Made by a program: the position numbers and the translations under genes. Below the pieces are notes generated by a model. The model was not told the DNA's origin, did not search any database, and saw nothing but the letters and a program-made list of their open reading frames with translations. A DNA stretch of 64,000 nt from UTCFX2 sp002050125 (GTDB lineage Bacteria; Chloroflexota; Anaerolineae; Anaerolineales; UBA4823), in NCBI GenBank assembly GCA_027494035.1, contig JAOSJQ010000001.1, forward strand, positions 2,356,001 through 2,420,000, given 5' to 3'. Position 1 is the stretch's first letter. Every line of letters starts with the position of its first letter. This document shows positions 1 to 8,762 of the stretch, one piece after another.

Positions 1-80
1 TCACCGATGGTGAAAACGATCAGCAGCAGCAAAGTGACTGCGCCGACCCGATAGGCTTGTTTCATCTTCTCTTCGTCCAT
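1..80 (-). CDS. Partial small membrane subunit of cytochrome oxidase (subunit IV-like), 3' end off window
   Basis: The first 26 codons of a minus-strand gene start at the ATG at 78-80. It follows ctaD by 37 bases and has a GGAG ribosome site 7 bases before the start. The visible protein begins MDEEKMKQAYRVGA and then enters a hydrophobic helix. A short charged N-terminus running straight into a helix, directly after ctaD, fits the small subunit IV of caa3 oxidases. Subunit III is a less likely alternative because it usually has a longer leader. Only a fragment is visible, so the identity is inferred from context. Confidence 0.5.
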   Translation of the reverse strand, partial: MDEEKMKQAYRVGAVTLLLLIVFTIG

Positions 81-117
81 ATTGAATGCTCCTTCAGTCA
101 TTGCTTTTTTGAGCGGT

Positions 118-2079
118 TCAGTCAGCCGCCGGGCTGGAGGCTGGGGCGGAAGAGCCGCTCGGATCAGGCGCGGTGTCTTCTGCCGCGGGCGCAGCCGCGA
201 CGATGCGATCCGGGTCGATGTTCACAAAGGCGTAGTTTGTCCCATAATCGTAGGGTTCCCCAACCACGATGACGGGCTGATCATAATTATGAACCGGCAC
301 GGGCGAAGGGATCATGAATTCGGGGGAGCGCGAATTCCAGGGGTTGCGCGCCGCAACCGGACCGCGCGCTGCGCTGTAGATCAGGTTGGTCAGCGCGATC
401 AGCACCGAGGCGAAAATGACAAACGCGGCAATCGTGATCAGCAGTTGCTGCACCGTGATCCCCAACGCTGGGTCATAATCCGCGATGCGGCGGCGCATGC
501 CCAGCAAGCCGATCTGCATCTGACCCAGGGACTGGACGTAGAAAGCCGGGAGCATCAAGTAGAAATGCAGTTTTCCCAGCGTCTCGTTGTACATGCGCCC
601 GGTGACCTTTGGAAACCAGTAATAGATCGCGGCGAAGAAGGGAAAGACAAACCCGCCGAACATGGTCGCGTGGAAGTGCCCAACGATCCAGTAAGTATCC
701 TGCAAATGCAGGTCGGTGGCGACGGTTGCGTTCGGCGGACCGCTCAGCCCGCCCAACAGAAAGATCGAGATCGCGCCCAGCACGAAAAGCATGGGCGTTT
801 GAAAGGAGAGCTTGCCCTCCCAGATCGTCGCAACCCAACTGAAGAATTTGACGCCTGTAGGCACCGCCACCAGCAGCGTGCTGTACATAAACGGGATTCG
901 CAGGTAAGACGCCATGCCGCTGGTGAACATGTGGTGCGCCCAGACGAAAAATCCCACCAGCGCGATGCCGAACGATGACAGCGCCACCCAGCGGTAGCCA
1001 AACAGCGGTTTGCGGGCGAAGACCGGCAGCAGTTCGCTGATCACGCCCAGCCCGGTCAGCACAAACACATAGACGGCGGGGTGTGAATAGAACCAGAACA
1101 GGTGCTGAAAAAGGATCGGGTCGCCGCCCTTATCGGGGGTGAAAAAGCCCATCCCAAACAGGCGTTCGAACATCACCATCTCGAAGGACAGCCCGATCAA
1201 CTGGGTGGCGGTCAGGGCGATCAGCGCGGTCGCCAGCGCCGACCAGACGAAGATCGGCATCCGGAAATAGCTCATGCCTTTGGCGCGCATGCGGATGGCG
1301 GTGGCGATCACGTTCAGCGCCCCAAAGATCGAAGAAAACCCAACGAAGATGACGCCCAGGAAGAACATGTCCATCCCCAGCGGGGCGCGCTGGCTGAGCG
1401 GCGGGTAGCCGGTCCAACCGGTGTCGAAACCGCCCAGGAAATAGCTGGAGAGCAGCACAATCGCCGCGGGGACGTTGATCCAGTAGGCAAAGGAGTTCAG
1501 CCGCGGGAATGCCATGTCGTTGGCGCCGATGAGCAGCGGCACCAGGTAGTTGGACATCGCGCCAACCCCGATCAGGATGCCGGCGATCATCACAATCCCG
1601 TGCAGGCTCATAATCGTGTTATATGCCTGGAGGTCGACTACCTGCAGCCCCGGCTTAGCCAGCTCGCTGCGAAAGATCAGCGCGAAAATGCCGGCAACGC
1701 CCAGCATCAGGATCGAGGTCACGCCGTATTGAATGCCGATGACCTTGTGATCAAAACTGGCGCTCAGAAAGCGCCTGACCCCCGACGGGAAGGCGTCCGT
1801 GGGGTGATCGGGGGTGGACTGTCCATTCGCCCATTTGAGCCAATCGGACGTCGAGCCGACCGAGAGCATAAACCCGAACACGCCAAAGATCGCCCCCACA
1901 ACCCAGGCGGGCTCGCTGAAACCGTAGTGATTGCCGGACGGGTTGTAATCCCAAATGGGAAAGCCCAGGATCAGCCGGATCACCGAAACCAGCGCGAAGC
2001 CAACCAGGTAGCCCGCCAGCATCCCTACCAGACCGCGCACCAAGCCGATCGAAAAAATGGAGTCTTTCTTCTCACTCAT
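118..2079 (-). CDS. ctaD: Cytochrome c oxidase subunit I, A2 type (caa3)
   Basis: Catalytic subunit of the proton-pumping terminal oxidase in the cytoplasmic membrane, carrying heme a, heme a3 and CuB. At 653 residues it is longer than the usual ~550: it has an N-terminal two-helix extension and a Pro/Ala-rich C-terminal tail. Visible motifs are the low-spin heme His in SLHGIVMIAG, the CuB-Tyr crosslink segment FYSHPAVYVFVL, the CuB histidines in WAHHMFTSGM, and the heme pair in VGHFHATMFGG. The canonical HPEVY glutamate of the D-channel is Ala here, while Tyr-Ser precedes the His; this YSHP form defines A2-type oxidases. It lies 31 bases downstream of ctaC on the same strand and upstream of a small subunit, so the three form an operon. 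Confidence 0.97.
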   Translation of the reverse strand: MSEKKDSIFSIGLVRGLVGMLAGYLVGFALVSVIRLILGFPIWDYNPSGNHYGFSEPAWVVGAIFGVFGFMLSVGSTSDWLKWANGQSTPDHPTDAFPSGVRRFLSASFDHKVIGIQYGVTSILMLGVAGIFALIFRSELAKPGLQVVDLQAYNTIMSLHGIVMIAGILIGVGAMSNYLVPLLIGANDMAFPRLNSFAYWINVPAAIVLLSSYFLGGFDTGWTGYPPLSQRAPLGMDMFFLGVIFVGFSSIFGALNVIATAIRMRAKGMSYFRMPIFVWSALATALIALTATQLIGLSFEMVMFERLFGMGFFTPDKGGDPILFQHLFWFYSHPAVYVFVLTGLGVISELLPVFARKPLFGYRWVALSSFGIALVGFFVWAHHMFTSGMASYLRIPFMYSTLLVAVPTGVKFFSWVATIWEGKLSFQTPMLFVLGAISIFLLGGLSGPPNATVATDLHLQDTYWIVGHFHATMFGGFVFPFFAAIYYWFPKVTGRMYNETLGKLHFYLMLPAFYVQSLGQMQIGLLGMRRRIADYDPALGITVQQLLITIAAFVIFASVLIALTNLIYSAARGPVAARNPWNSRSPEFMIPSPVPVHNYDQPVIVVGEPYDYGTNYAFVNIDPDRIVAAAPAAEDTAPDPSGSSAPASSPAAD

Positions 2080-2110
2080 TCTGTATCCTCCGTATCTCGC
2101 TGCTGCAACT

Positions 2111-3163
2111 TCATTTCAGCGATTGGATGTAGGCGATGATGTCCGCGATCTGCGCGTCGCTGATTGGCTGCCCCGTGACCGGGTCGATGAACTGTTGGGG
2201 CATCACGCCTGCCGGGTAGCCTTCGACGACTTTGGCGTTGGCATCCTGTATCGACTCGCTCAGGTACGCCTCATCGGCGGTTATCGTGCTGCCGTCAGCC
2301 AGCGTGACGCTTGCCCCGTACAAACCCAGCCAGGAGGGACCCACGAGCTTGGCGCCGTCGACGCTGTGACAGGCAATGCAGCCCAACTGAGCGGTTAATT
2401 GCTGGCCGCGCACTGCCGGGTCTTCCGACACGCCGGATTCTTTGGCAACCCAGGCGTCGAACTCCGCTTGAGATACCACGACCACCGGCGATTCCATATA
2501 AGCGTGCTGCAGACCGCACAACTCGGCGCAGCGCACTTTGTATTCGCCGGTCTTGGTGGGGGTGATGCGCAGATCGCGCACAAAGTCCGGACCGCCGGGC
2601 AGCGCGTCCTGCTTGACGCGGAACTCCGGCACCCAGAAGGAATGGATCACATCGGTGGAGCTTAAGCGCATGACGGCTTGCTGGTTGACCGGCAAATACA
2701 GCTCTGTTGACGAGATGCCGAAATCCGGATAGGTAAAATTCCAGGTCCATTGGCGCCCGGTGACATCCACGCGCAGCGCTTTTGGTTCGGGCGCCAGGGT
2801 TGCCGCCAGCGCATCGCCTCCCAAATAAGCGAGGAACATCACCGTGATCAACGGCGCAACCGTCCAGACCATTTCGAGTGTGGAGTTGCCTTCGATGTGC
2901 TCGGCGTCGGAAGTATCGCCCTTCTTCCGCCGAAAGACGATGATGCTGTAAAGCATAAAGACCACGATCAGCGAAAATAAAAAGGCAATCAAGACATATT
3001 CGATGTGGAAGAGACGATCGATGGGCACCGCCTGGGCGCTGGCTGCCTCCGGCAAGACCCGGAAGTGACCCCAGCTCAAGCTCAGCGCCACGGTAACAAC
3101 CAAGGTGATCACTGAGGCGATGATCAGGTGCACGGCTTTCTTCAGGCGACGATTCATTTTGAC
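2111..3163 (-). CDS. ctaC: Cytochrome c oxidase subunit II with fused C-terminal cytochrome c (caa3)
   Basis: Electron-entry subunit, 350 residues from the chosen ATG at 3163, which has an excellent GGAGAG site 7 bases upstream. Two N-terminal membrane helices (about residues 8-28 and 53-75) are followed by a periplasmic-side cupredoxin domain. The CuA ligands are visible as H172 and C210-AELC-G-LQ-H218-AY-M221. A C-terminal class I cytochrome c domain has CIACH at 260-264 and a likely distal Met at 319, giving the caa3 architecture that accepts electrons from a soluble donor or donates internally. The reading frame is open 143 codons further upstream, which makes it look fused to a receiver domain; I treat that as a separate overlapping gene (see 3160-3592). 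Confidence 0.95.
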   Translation of the reverse strand, partial: VKMNRRLKKAVHLIIASVITLVVTVALSLSWGHFRVLPEAASAQAVPIDRLFHIEYVLIAFLFSLIVVFMLYSIIVFRRKKGDTSDAEHIEGNSTLEMVWTVAPLITVMFLAYLGGDALAATLAPEPKALRVDVTGRQWTWNFTYPDFGISSTELYLPVNQQAVMRLSSTDVIHSFWVPEFRVKQDALPGGPDFVRDLRITPTKTGEYKVRCAELCGLQHAYMESPVVVVSQAEFDAWVAKESGVSEDPAVRGQQLTAQLGCIACHSVDGAKLVGPSWLGLYGASVTLADGSTITADEAYLSESIQDANAKVVEGYPAGVMPQQFIDPVTGQPISDAQIADIIAYIQSLK

Positions 3164-3592
3164 TCTCCTGGTATCCGCATGATTTTCGGCAGGTTGGGGC
3201 TGGCGCGCGCCATCTGGTTCGTTTGCGCCAAAGTCCCTCTCTTGCAGCCAGTCGTCGATTTGCGCGGCTGCCATGGTGCGCCGGTCGTAGACGATTGCAT
3301 CCTGGGCGCTTTGCAGTGAAAGCAGCACTACTCGCAGCTCTTTCTCGCCTTCCACAAAGCGCGCCAGGAATTCTTCGCGGTTGAGTTTTTCGTCGTCATA
3401 ATCGACGATGATCAGGTCGGGTTCTGCGGTTTCGAGCGCTTTAAGCGCCTCATCCAGGCTGGAAACCATGCCCACAATCTCCACCCTGGCGTGCTTGCGC
3501 TCCTCCAGCAGGCTGCGCAGCCCCTGACCAAACAACGCATGGCTGGAGGCGATCAGGACGCGGCGGTTTTTAGGCGGTTCTGGCGGGCGCAT
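3160..3592 (-). CDS. Degenerate receiver-domain (REC-like) protein, translationally coupled to ctaC; probable +1 indel near 3235
   Basis: The N-terminus RRVLIASSHALFGQGLRSLL, followed by PDLIIVDYDDE and VVLLSLQSA, follows the beta-alpha fold of response-regulator receivers. The phosphoacceptor-like Asp in LIIVDYD is present, but the acidic pair after strand 1 is replaced by Ser-Ser and the switch Lys is not obvious, so it is probably phosphorylation-impaired. As written, the frame runs without a stop into CtaC (493 residues total). If one base is removed at the CCC run at 3235-3237, the tail becomes a GC3-rich frame ending LPKIMRIPGESK with its TGA overlapping the ctaC ATG (ATGA). I favour that two-gene reading. 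There is no DNA-binding domain. The role may be regulation or assembly of the oxidase, which is inferred from position only. Confidence 0.65.
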
Positions 3593-3867
3593 GTCGCAAT
3601 TAGCCTCGAAGATTCAGAAAGATCCACGCTCAAATTTACCAAACACGACCATAATTGTCATCAACCTGAGGCTGGCATTGCAGGGCTATTTTCGCTAATC
3701 CAGACGGGTGATTTTCCGATCACCCTTTGCCGCGCGGGTTTTCAGAGTTGACCCCGAAGCGCTGGGCGCGGTTTTGGACAAACGAAGCCGGCTGCGGCGG
3801 ATACTCTTTCTTTGGGAAACATGGTATAAATTCAATAACGGCTCAAATTCACCCGCGCCGGAGCGGC

Positions 3868-4724
3868 ATGAGTAAGCTTGCGAAGGAAAACATATCCGCC
3901 TATCAGCGCCACACCTTCCGCCTGGACCCCGATCGCCGGGTGCGGGATCTCGAGGCGGCGGTGGAGTTTGTCAATGAGCGCGGTTTTATCCACTTTTGGC
4001 CCATCCAGGGGATATCGCTGCCGAGCCTCTGGGTTGCCGCGGCGGGCGACCGCCTGGTCTCCGAGCGCGCGATGACCCGGGGCATATCACCTGGGAGTGG
4101 AAAGACGCGCTGCTGGGGAGCCGGCGCTGGTACTACGCCAAGGTCTTGCGCAAACGCGCCACGATGATCGCCCACGATCTGTTCCCCTATTTCTATGCCC
4201 TCTCGGAGAATTACGGCGCATACGCCGAAGATTACCTGACGCTCTATGAACAGGGGCAGATGACGATGGAAGCCAGGTTGATCTACGAGGCGATCCTGAA
4301 CAACGGTCCCCTGGATACGGTGGCGCTGCGGAAAGCCGCCCGGATGAGCAGTTCTGCGAGCGCGGGGCGCTTCAGCAAGGCGTTGACCGATCTGCAGGCC
4401 GACTTCAAGATCTTGCCGATCGGGGTGACTCAATCGGGCGCCTGGCATTACGCATTTGCGTATGAGATCGTCGCCCGGCACTATCCCGACCTGACCGAGG
4501 CGGCGCGCAACATCTTGGAAAGCGAAGCCCGCCGGAAGCTGCTCGAACGTTACGCGTTATCGCTCGGCGCGTTTGAGCTGCGCCAGGCGCAGAAGCTCTT
4601 TGGCTGGTCGGGGCAGGAAACCCGCCGGGCAATCGACCAACTCCTCGCCCGGGGTTTCCTCGTATCGCTGGACGAGGCAGCCGGTAAACCGGGCGAATGG
4701 TTGACGCTGCCCCAGCTTTTATGA
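3868..4724 (+). CDS. AlkZ-related winged-helix protein (DNA glycosylase-like), frameshifted at 4065-4071
   Basis: Two overlapping frames make one protein of about 284 residues. The first starts at the ATG at 3868 with GGAG 5 bases before it (MSKLAKENISAYQRHTFRL) and runs to GISLPSLWVAAAGDRLV. The second resumes with DDPGHITWEWKDALLGSRRW and ends at 4724. Removing a GC pair from the GCGCGCG run at 4065-4071 joins them. The segments WYYAKVL, LPY/FPYFYALSENYG, and LEDLQADFKILP-like motifs match the AlkZ-related winged-helix family, whose characterised relatives excise interstrand crosslinks and alkylated bases. The actual substrate here is unknown. The gene is monocistronic, divergent from the oxidase genes across a 275-base spacer. 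The shift is more likely a sequence error than decay, because both halves are intact. Confidence 0.8.
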
Positions 4725-4846
4725 CCGACTCCGCCGGTTTGCGTTTGCCAGGGACGGCGGAGAGTGATAGCAACCTGGGTTTGGGTCTCTCGGCGCCTCA
4801 CGCATACAGGGATGGGGCATAAGCAGGGTATTCAGAAGGAGAACCG

Positions 4847-5875
4847 ATGATTACTAAAACCGAAGAACCGGGTCAAATTATGACCATCGAGCGGCACATC
4901 CTGGAAGAACAGCGGCACCACCCTGAAGCCACCGGGGTGCTAACCCAGCTTCTTTATGATATCGCGCTGGCTGGCAAGGTGATCGCCAGCCGGACGGTCC
5001 GGGCGGGGCTGGTGGAGATTCTGGGTCAGACGGGGGATATCAACGTCCAGGGCGAAATGGTCCAAAAGCTGGATCGTTTTGCCGATCTGACCATCTATCG
5101 TTTGAACGACCACACCGGACGGTTAGCCGCCCTGGTTTCTGAAGAAGATCAGTATCCCATCCCCATTCCGGAGAAGTATCCGTGCGGCAAATATATCTTG
5201 CTGTACGACCCGATCGACGGTTCATCGAACATCGACTATAACATCCCGGTGGGGACGATATTTGCCGTCCATCGCCGCATCACGGCTGAGGGTCCCGGCA
5301 CGTTGGAGGATACCCTGCAGCCCGGCAACAATCTGGCGGCAGCCGGCTACATCCTCTATGGCTCCAGCACCATGCTGGTCTATTCGACCGGTCAGGGTGT
5401 GCATGGCTTTACGCTGGACCCGCAAGTAGGTGAATTTCTGCTTTCGCACCCCAATATCCGCATCCCCGACAAACCTGCCTATTTCAGCGCCAATCTGGGC
5501 TACCGCAGCCGCTGGAGCGAAGGCGTGGCGCGATTTACCGATTACCTGCTGGGGGCAGAGGCGGAAAGCCCGCGCCTGTCTTTGAGATACGTTGGCTCGT
5601 TGGCGGCGGATTTTCACCGCAACTTGCTGGCTGGCGGCGTCTACTATTATCCGGTCGATACCAAAGATTCTAAAAAGCCGCAGGGCAAGCTGCGCCTGGC
5701 TTACGAAGCCGCGCCGCTGGCATTCCTGGCTGAACAGGCGGGCGGTTACGCCTCGGACGGCACGCGGGCGATCCTGGAAATCCAGCCTGAAGTGCTCCAC
5801 CAACGCACTCCGCTGTTCATCGGAAGCCGCCCCCTGGTCGAAAAGGCGGAGGAATTGATCCGGCTGCACGGTTGA
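4847..5875 (+). CDS. fbp: Fructose-1,6-bisphosphatase class I
   Basis: Hydrolyses fructose-1,6-bisphosphate to fructose-6-phosphate, the gluconeogenic bypass of phosphofructokinase, in the cytoplasm. The 342-residue length is typical for class I enzymes. The metal-binding signature DPIDGSSNIDYNIPVGTIF is present at about residues 123-141, with the upstream acid-rich SEEDQYP and the C-terminal sugar-phosphate segment KLRLAYEAAPLAFLAEQAGG. An AAGGAG site 6 bases upstream supports the start at 4847. An in-frame ATG 12 codons later is a possible alternative. It sits between the AlkZ-related gene and an LLM oxidoreductase 16 bases downstream, so the latter two are probably cotranscribed. Confidence 0.97.
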   Translation: MITKTEEPGQIMTIERHILEEQRHHPEATGVLTQLLYDIALAGKVIASRTVRAGLVEILGQTGDINVQGEMVQKLDRFADLTIYRLNDHTGRLAALVSEEDQYPIPIPEKYPCGKYILLYDPIDGSSNIDYNIPVGTIFAVHRRITAEGPGTLEDTLQPGNNLAAAGYILYGSSTMLVYSTGQGVHGFTLDPQVGEFLLSHPNIRIPDKPAYFSANLGYRSRWSEGVARFTDYLLGAEAESPRLSLRYVGSLAADFHRNLLAGGVYYYPVDTKDSKKPQGKLRLAYEAAPLAFLAEQAGGYASDGTRAILEIQPEVLHQRTPLFIGSRPLVEKAEELIRLHG

Positions 5876-5891
5876 AAAACCCGGAGGACAC

Positions 5892-6814
5892 ATGTTAGAG
5901 ATCGCAATCATGATCGAGGGGCAGGATGGGCTCACCTGGCAGCGCTGGGGGGCAATCGCCCGGGCGGTCGAAGACCTGGGGTTTGCGGGTCTTTTCCGTT
6001 CGGATCATTTTACAAACGCGGAGCCGCCCGATAAGGATTCGTTGGAATTATGGGTGTCGCTGACCTGGCTTGCCAGTCATACCCAGCGGATCGAGTTTGG
6101 ACCGCTGGTTTCGCCGGTTTCCTTCCGCCACCCAGCATTGACCGCCCGGATGGCAGCGGCGGTGGACGACCTATCGGGCGGCAGGCTGACCCTCGGCATC
6201 GGGGCTGGCTGGCAGGTGCGCGAACACCACAAATTTGGCTTCGATTTGTTTGAACCTGAAGCCCGCTTTACGCGTTTTCAAGAGGGCGTGGAAGTGATTT
6301 CCAGACTTTTGACCAGCAGCGAACCGGTTGATTTTTCGGGGAGTTCTTCCGGCTGCGTCAGGCGCTGCTGCTCCCGCGCCCAGCCAGGTTGGGCGGTCCG
6401 CCGATTCTGATCGGCGGGAACGGCGCAAAGCGCACCCTGCCCCTGGCTGCCCGCTATGCGGGCGAATGGAATGGCGTGTATCTGTCGCCGCAGGAATTCG
6501 AACGGCTGAACCGCCGGCTGGATGAACTGCTGATCGAGCAGAGCCGCCAGCCGGCTGATGTGCGGCGCTCCATGGTGACGGGCGTGATCTTTGGGCGCAG
6601 CGAACAGGAACTGCGCGAAAAAGCGGCTCAGCGGGGTGATGGGACGCGTACCCCTGAGGAGCTGCGCCGCGCCGGGTTGATCGTGGGCGCCGGCGCCGAA
6701 ATTAGAGATCAACTATCAAGATTAGAAGATTTAGGGCTGCAGCGCATCATGTTACAATGGCTCGATATGGACGATCTGCCGCGTCTCGAGGCGCTGGCGC
6801 GATCGATCCTGTGA
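5892..6814 (+). CDS. LLM-class (F420/flavin-dependent) oxidoreductase, frameshifted near 6332-6341
   Basis: Bacterial luciferase-like TIM-barrel oxidoreductase of about 307 residues. The first frame starts at 5892 (MLEIAIMIEGQ) and contains LGFAGLFRSDHF and the family motif DDLSGGRLTLGIGAGW. The second frame carries PPILIGGNGAKRTLPLAARY and ends at 6814. One missing base in the TTTTT/GGGG stretch at 6332-6341 breaks it: restoring a G gives VDFSGEFFRLRQALLLPRP, the expected family sequence. Such enzymes use F420 or FMN to oxidise or reduce small organic substrates. The substrate cannot be told from sequence. The second half shares its end with the upstream region of the lipoprotein gene, with 53 bases between them. 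Confidence 0.85.
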
Positions 6815-6867
6815 AACCCGCGAAGAATTTTGTCCGTATTAGGCATAGCCGTTCAAAGGAGGCGAAT

Positions 6868-7464
6868 ATGCGTAATAAGCCGTTCTTTCGCATGCTGCTG
6901 GCGGTCGTACTGCTGGCAGCGGCTGGTTTGAGCTGCCAGTTGGTGAATAACATCAAGGAGGGGGTGCAATTGGTTGGGACTGGCAAGGCGGTCGCGACGG
7001 AGTTTGGGGGATTTTCCACTGAATTGATCCCTCCTGGGATTGAAGAGACCGCCCAGGCGCTGATCACCGAGGTGGACACCAGCGGCATGCTGGAAACCGC
7101 CCAGGCTGCCATCACCGAGCAGGCGCCGGTTTTGGGCAGCACGATGGAGGCGCTTTCAACCGAAATCTACACCTCCCCGCAGGATGCGCCGCCCGACATT
7201 CCAATTATGGAAGCCGAGCGCAGCGCGTTTGTCGGCACCGCCAAAGCGGTCTCTTACATGATCAACGCGGAGTTTGACGACGTAGTGAGTTATTACCGCG
7301 CCGAAATGCCAAAAAACGGGTGGCAGGAGGCGCCGTCGGATACTACGTCGACCAGCAGCCTGGTCGAGCTGAAGTACACGAAAGACGGCAGGACCGCGAC
7401 GATTGTGATCACTCAGATACCTTTCGTGGGACAAACTACGGTGGTGATCACGATAGGTGAGTAG
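6868..7464 (+). CDS. Predicted lipoprotein, unknown function
   Basis: A 198-residue exported protein. The start at 6868 has an AAAGGAGG-type site 6 bases upstream. A basic N-terminus (MRNKPFFRMLL) leads into a hydrophobic helix and the lipobox-like LSCQ, so Cys would be lipidated. The mature part has two similar segments, EETAQALITEVDTSGMLETA and QAAITEQAP, suggesting a short internal repeat, followed by a C-terminal domain with a VVSYYRAEMPKNGW motif. That motif resembles small beta-rich domains found in Chloroflexota lipoproteins, which is inference. I do not recognise a named family. It is followed by a clear rho-independent terminator at about 7500, so it ends its transcription unit. Confidence 0.8.
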   Translation: MRNKPFFRMLLAVVLLAAAGLSCQLVNNIKEGVQLVGTGKAVATEFGGFSTELIPPGIEETAQALITEVDTSGMLETAQAAITEQAPVLGSTMEALSTEIYTSPQDAPPDIPIMEAERSAFVGTAKAVSYMINAEFDDVVSYYRAEMPKNGWQEAPSDTTSTSSLVELKYTKDGRTATIVITQIPFVGQTTVVITIGE

Positions 7465-7498
7465 ATGGTTGGTTGATTAAAGTTGACGACTGAAGTAT

Positions 7499-7535
7499 AA
7501 GCGCTGGAAGGCTCTTCGGCTTTCCAGCGCTTTTG
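7499..7535 (+). terminator. Rho-independent terminator after the lipoprotein gene
   Basis: AGCGCTGGAAGGC pairs with GGCTTTCCAGCGCT across a TCTTC loop, with one G-T pair, and is followed by TTTTGTT. It lies 34 bases after the lipoprotein stop and before the convergent epimerase gene. Confidence 0.85.
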
Positions 7536-7604
7536 TTATTCTCGGGGCGCCATGTAACCAGGCTCAGCTCGACCGGCGCGCTCCGGGCAGCGCAGGACCG
7601 CAGC

Positions 7605-8741
7605 TTAGAGGGTCAGCCCTCTGCCTTTCAATTCTTCGCGCGCCATTTCGAAACGATCCTCGGCGGTCTGCCGGCGGACCCACTCGACCAGTTCGGCGAC
7701 CCCGTCCTCAAAGCGCAGTTTTGGCTGGTAACCGAGCGCCGCCAGGCGGCTGGTGTCGGCGAAGCAGTGCCGGATGTCTCCAGCGCGGAATTTTTCCACG
7801 ACCTCGGGCTCGATCGACAGCCCCAAATGCTGGATCAACGCCTGCGCCACGTGATAGATGGTCAGCGCCCGGCTGGTCCCGACGTTGAACACGCCGAAGT
7901 CGGCTTCAGCTTTTTCCATCACCAGCAGGTTGGCTTGCACGATGTCCGAAACGTGTGTGAAATCGCGCGACTGCCCGCCGTCCTCGAAGATCACTGGGGG
8001 CTTGCCGTTGAGCAGCCGCCCGGAGAAGATCGCCGCGACGCCGGTGTAGGGGTTGCTCAGCGCCTGGCGCGTGCCGTAAACGTTGAAATAGCGCAGCGCG
8101 ACCGTCGGCACATCGTAAGCCCGTCCGACCGCCAAGAACATCTCCTCGTGGTCGCGCTTGTTGACCGCATAGACCGAGGTGGGGTAAAGCGGTTTTTCCT
8201 CGTCCGTCGGGATCGCGGCGCAGCGCTCCCCGCAGCCTGAAACCGGGCAGCGCATCTCCCAATCCCGCTGTTGAAGCTGGGCGGTCTCCCGAAGCCTGGG
8301 AAAAACCCGCCCATGCGCCGGGCAGACGTAAGCCCCTTCGCCGTAAATGGACATCGACGAGGCGACGATCATTTTGCGCGGGCGCTGGGGGAGGTTGGCA
8401 ACCGCCTGCAGCACGACCGCGGCGCCGCTGGCGTTCACGTCCGTGTATCTGGCGATCTCGTACATGCTCTGACCCACCCCGACCAGCGCCGCCTCATGGA
8501 AGAGCACGTCGATGCCGGAGAGGGCGCGCTGCACGACTTCGGGATTGCGGATATCGCCCAGGATCAGCTCCGCAGCCGGGTTGAGATAATCCGGGACTTC
8601 ACCGCGCGCCCGCAAATCGCCGTGCACCTGCGGCTCGAGCGCGTCGAGGATGCGGACTTCGTGACCCGCGGCGAGCAGCGCATCGACCAGGTGTGAACCG
8701 ATAAAACCCGCCCCGCCGGTAACCAGGATTTTTTCTCCCAT
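7605..8741 (-). CDS. Extended SDR nucleotide-sugar epimerase, dTDP-L-rhamnose 4-epimerase-like with Cys-rich insert
   Basis: A 378-residue NAD-dependent sugar-nucleotide enzyme. The Rossmann motif GGAGFIGSHL (residues 9-18) and the catalytic YAVNK (after a Ser in VASSMSIYG) mark an extended short-chain dehydrogenase. Between these is an insertion with CPAHGRVFPR and later MRCPVSGCGERC, that is several Cys and a His that could bind zinc. I recall this type of insert from dTDP-L-rhamnose 4-epimerase-like enzymes, so that is my best specific guess; UDP-glucose 4-epimerase activity is an alternative. It is the last gene of the polysaccharide operon, 21 bases behind the aminotransferase, and ends facing the lipoprotein terminator. 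Confidence 0.75.
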   Translation of the reverse strand: MGEKILVTGGAGFIGSHLVDALLAAGHEVRILDALEPQVHGDLRARGEVPDYLNPAAELILGDIRNPEVVQRALSGIDVLFHEAALVGVGQSMYEIARYTDVNASGAAVVLQAVANLPQRPRKMIVASSMSIYGEGAYVCPAHGRVFPRLRETAQLQQRDWEMRCPVSGCGERCAAIPTDEEKPLYPTSVYAVNKRDHEEMFLAVGRAYDVPTVALRYFNVYGTRQALSNPYTGVAAIFSGRLLNGKPPVIFEDGGQSRDFTHVSDIVQANLLVMEKAEADFGVFNVGTSRALTIYHVAQALIQHLGLSIEPEVVEKFRAGDIRHCFADTSRLAALGYQPKLRFEDGVAELVEWVRRQTAEDRFEMAREELKGRGLTL

Positions 8742-8762
8742 GAGAGGTTTGCTCCTTGCTAA

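Noticed and set aside
82..978. Long plus-strand open frame over ctaD
   Set aside because: Antisense to a well conserved gene; low-complexity Arg/His-rich translation typical of GC-rich shadows.
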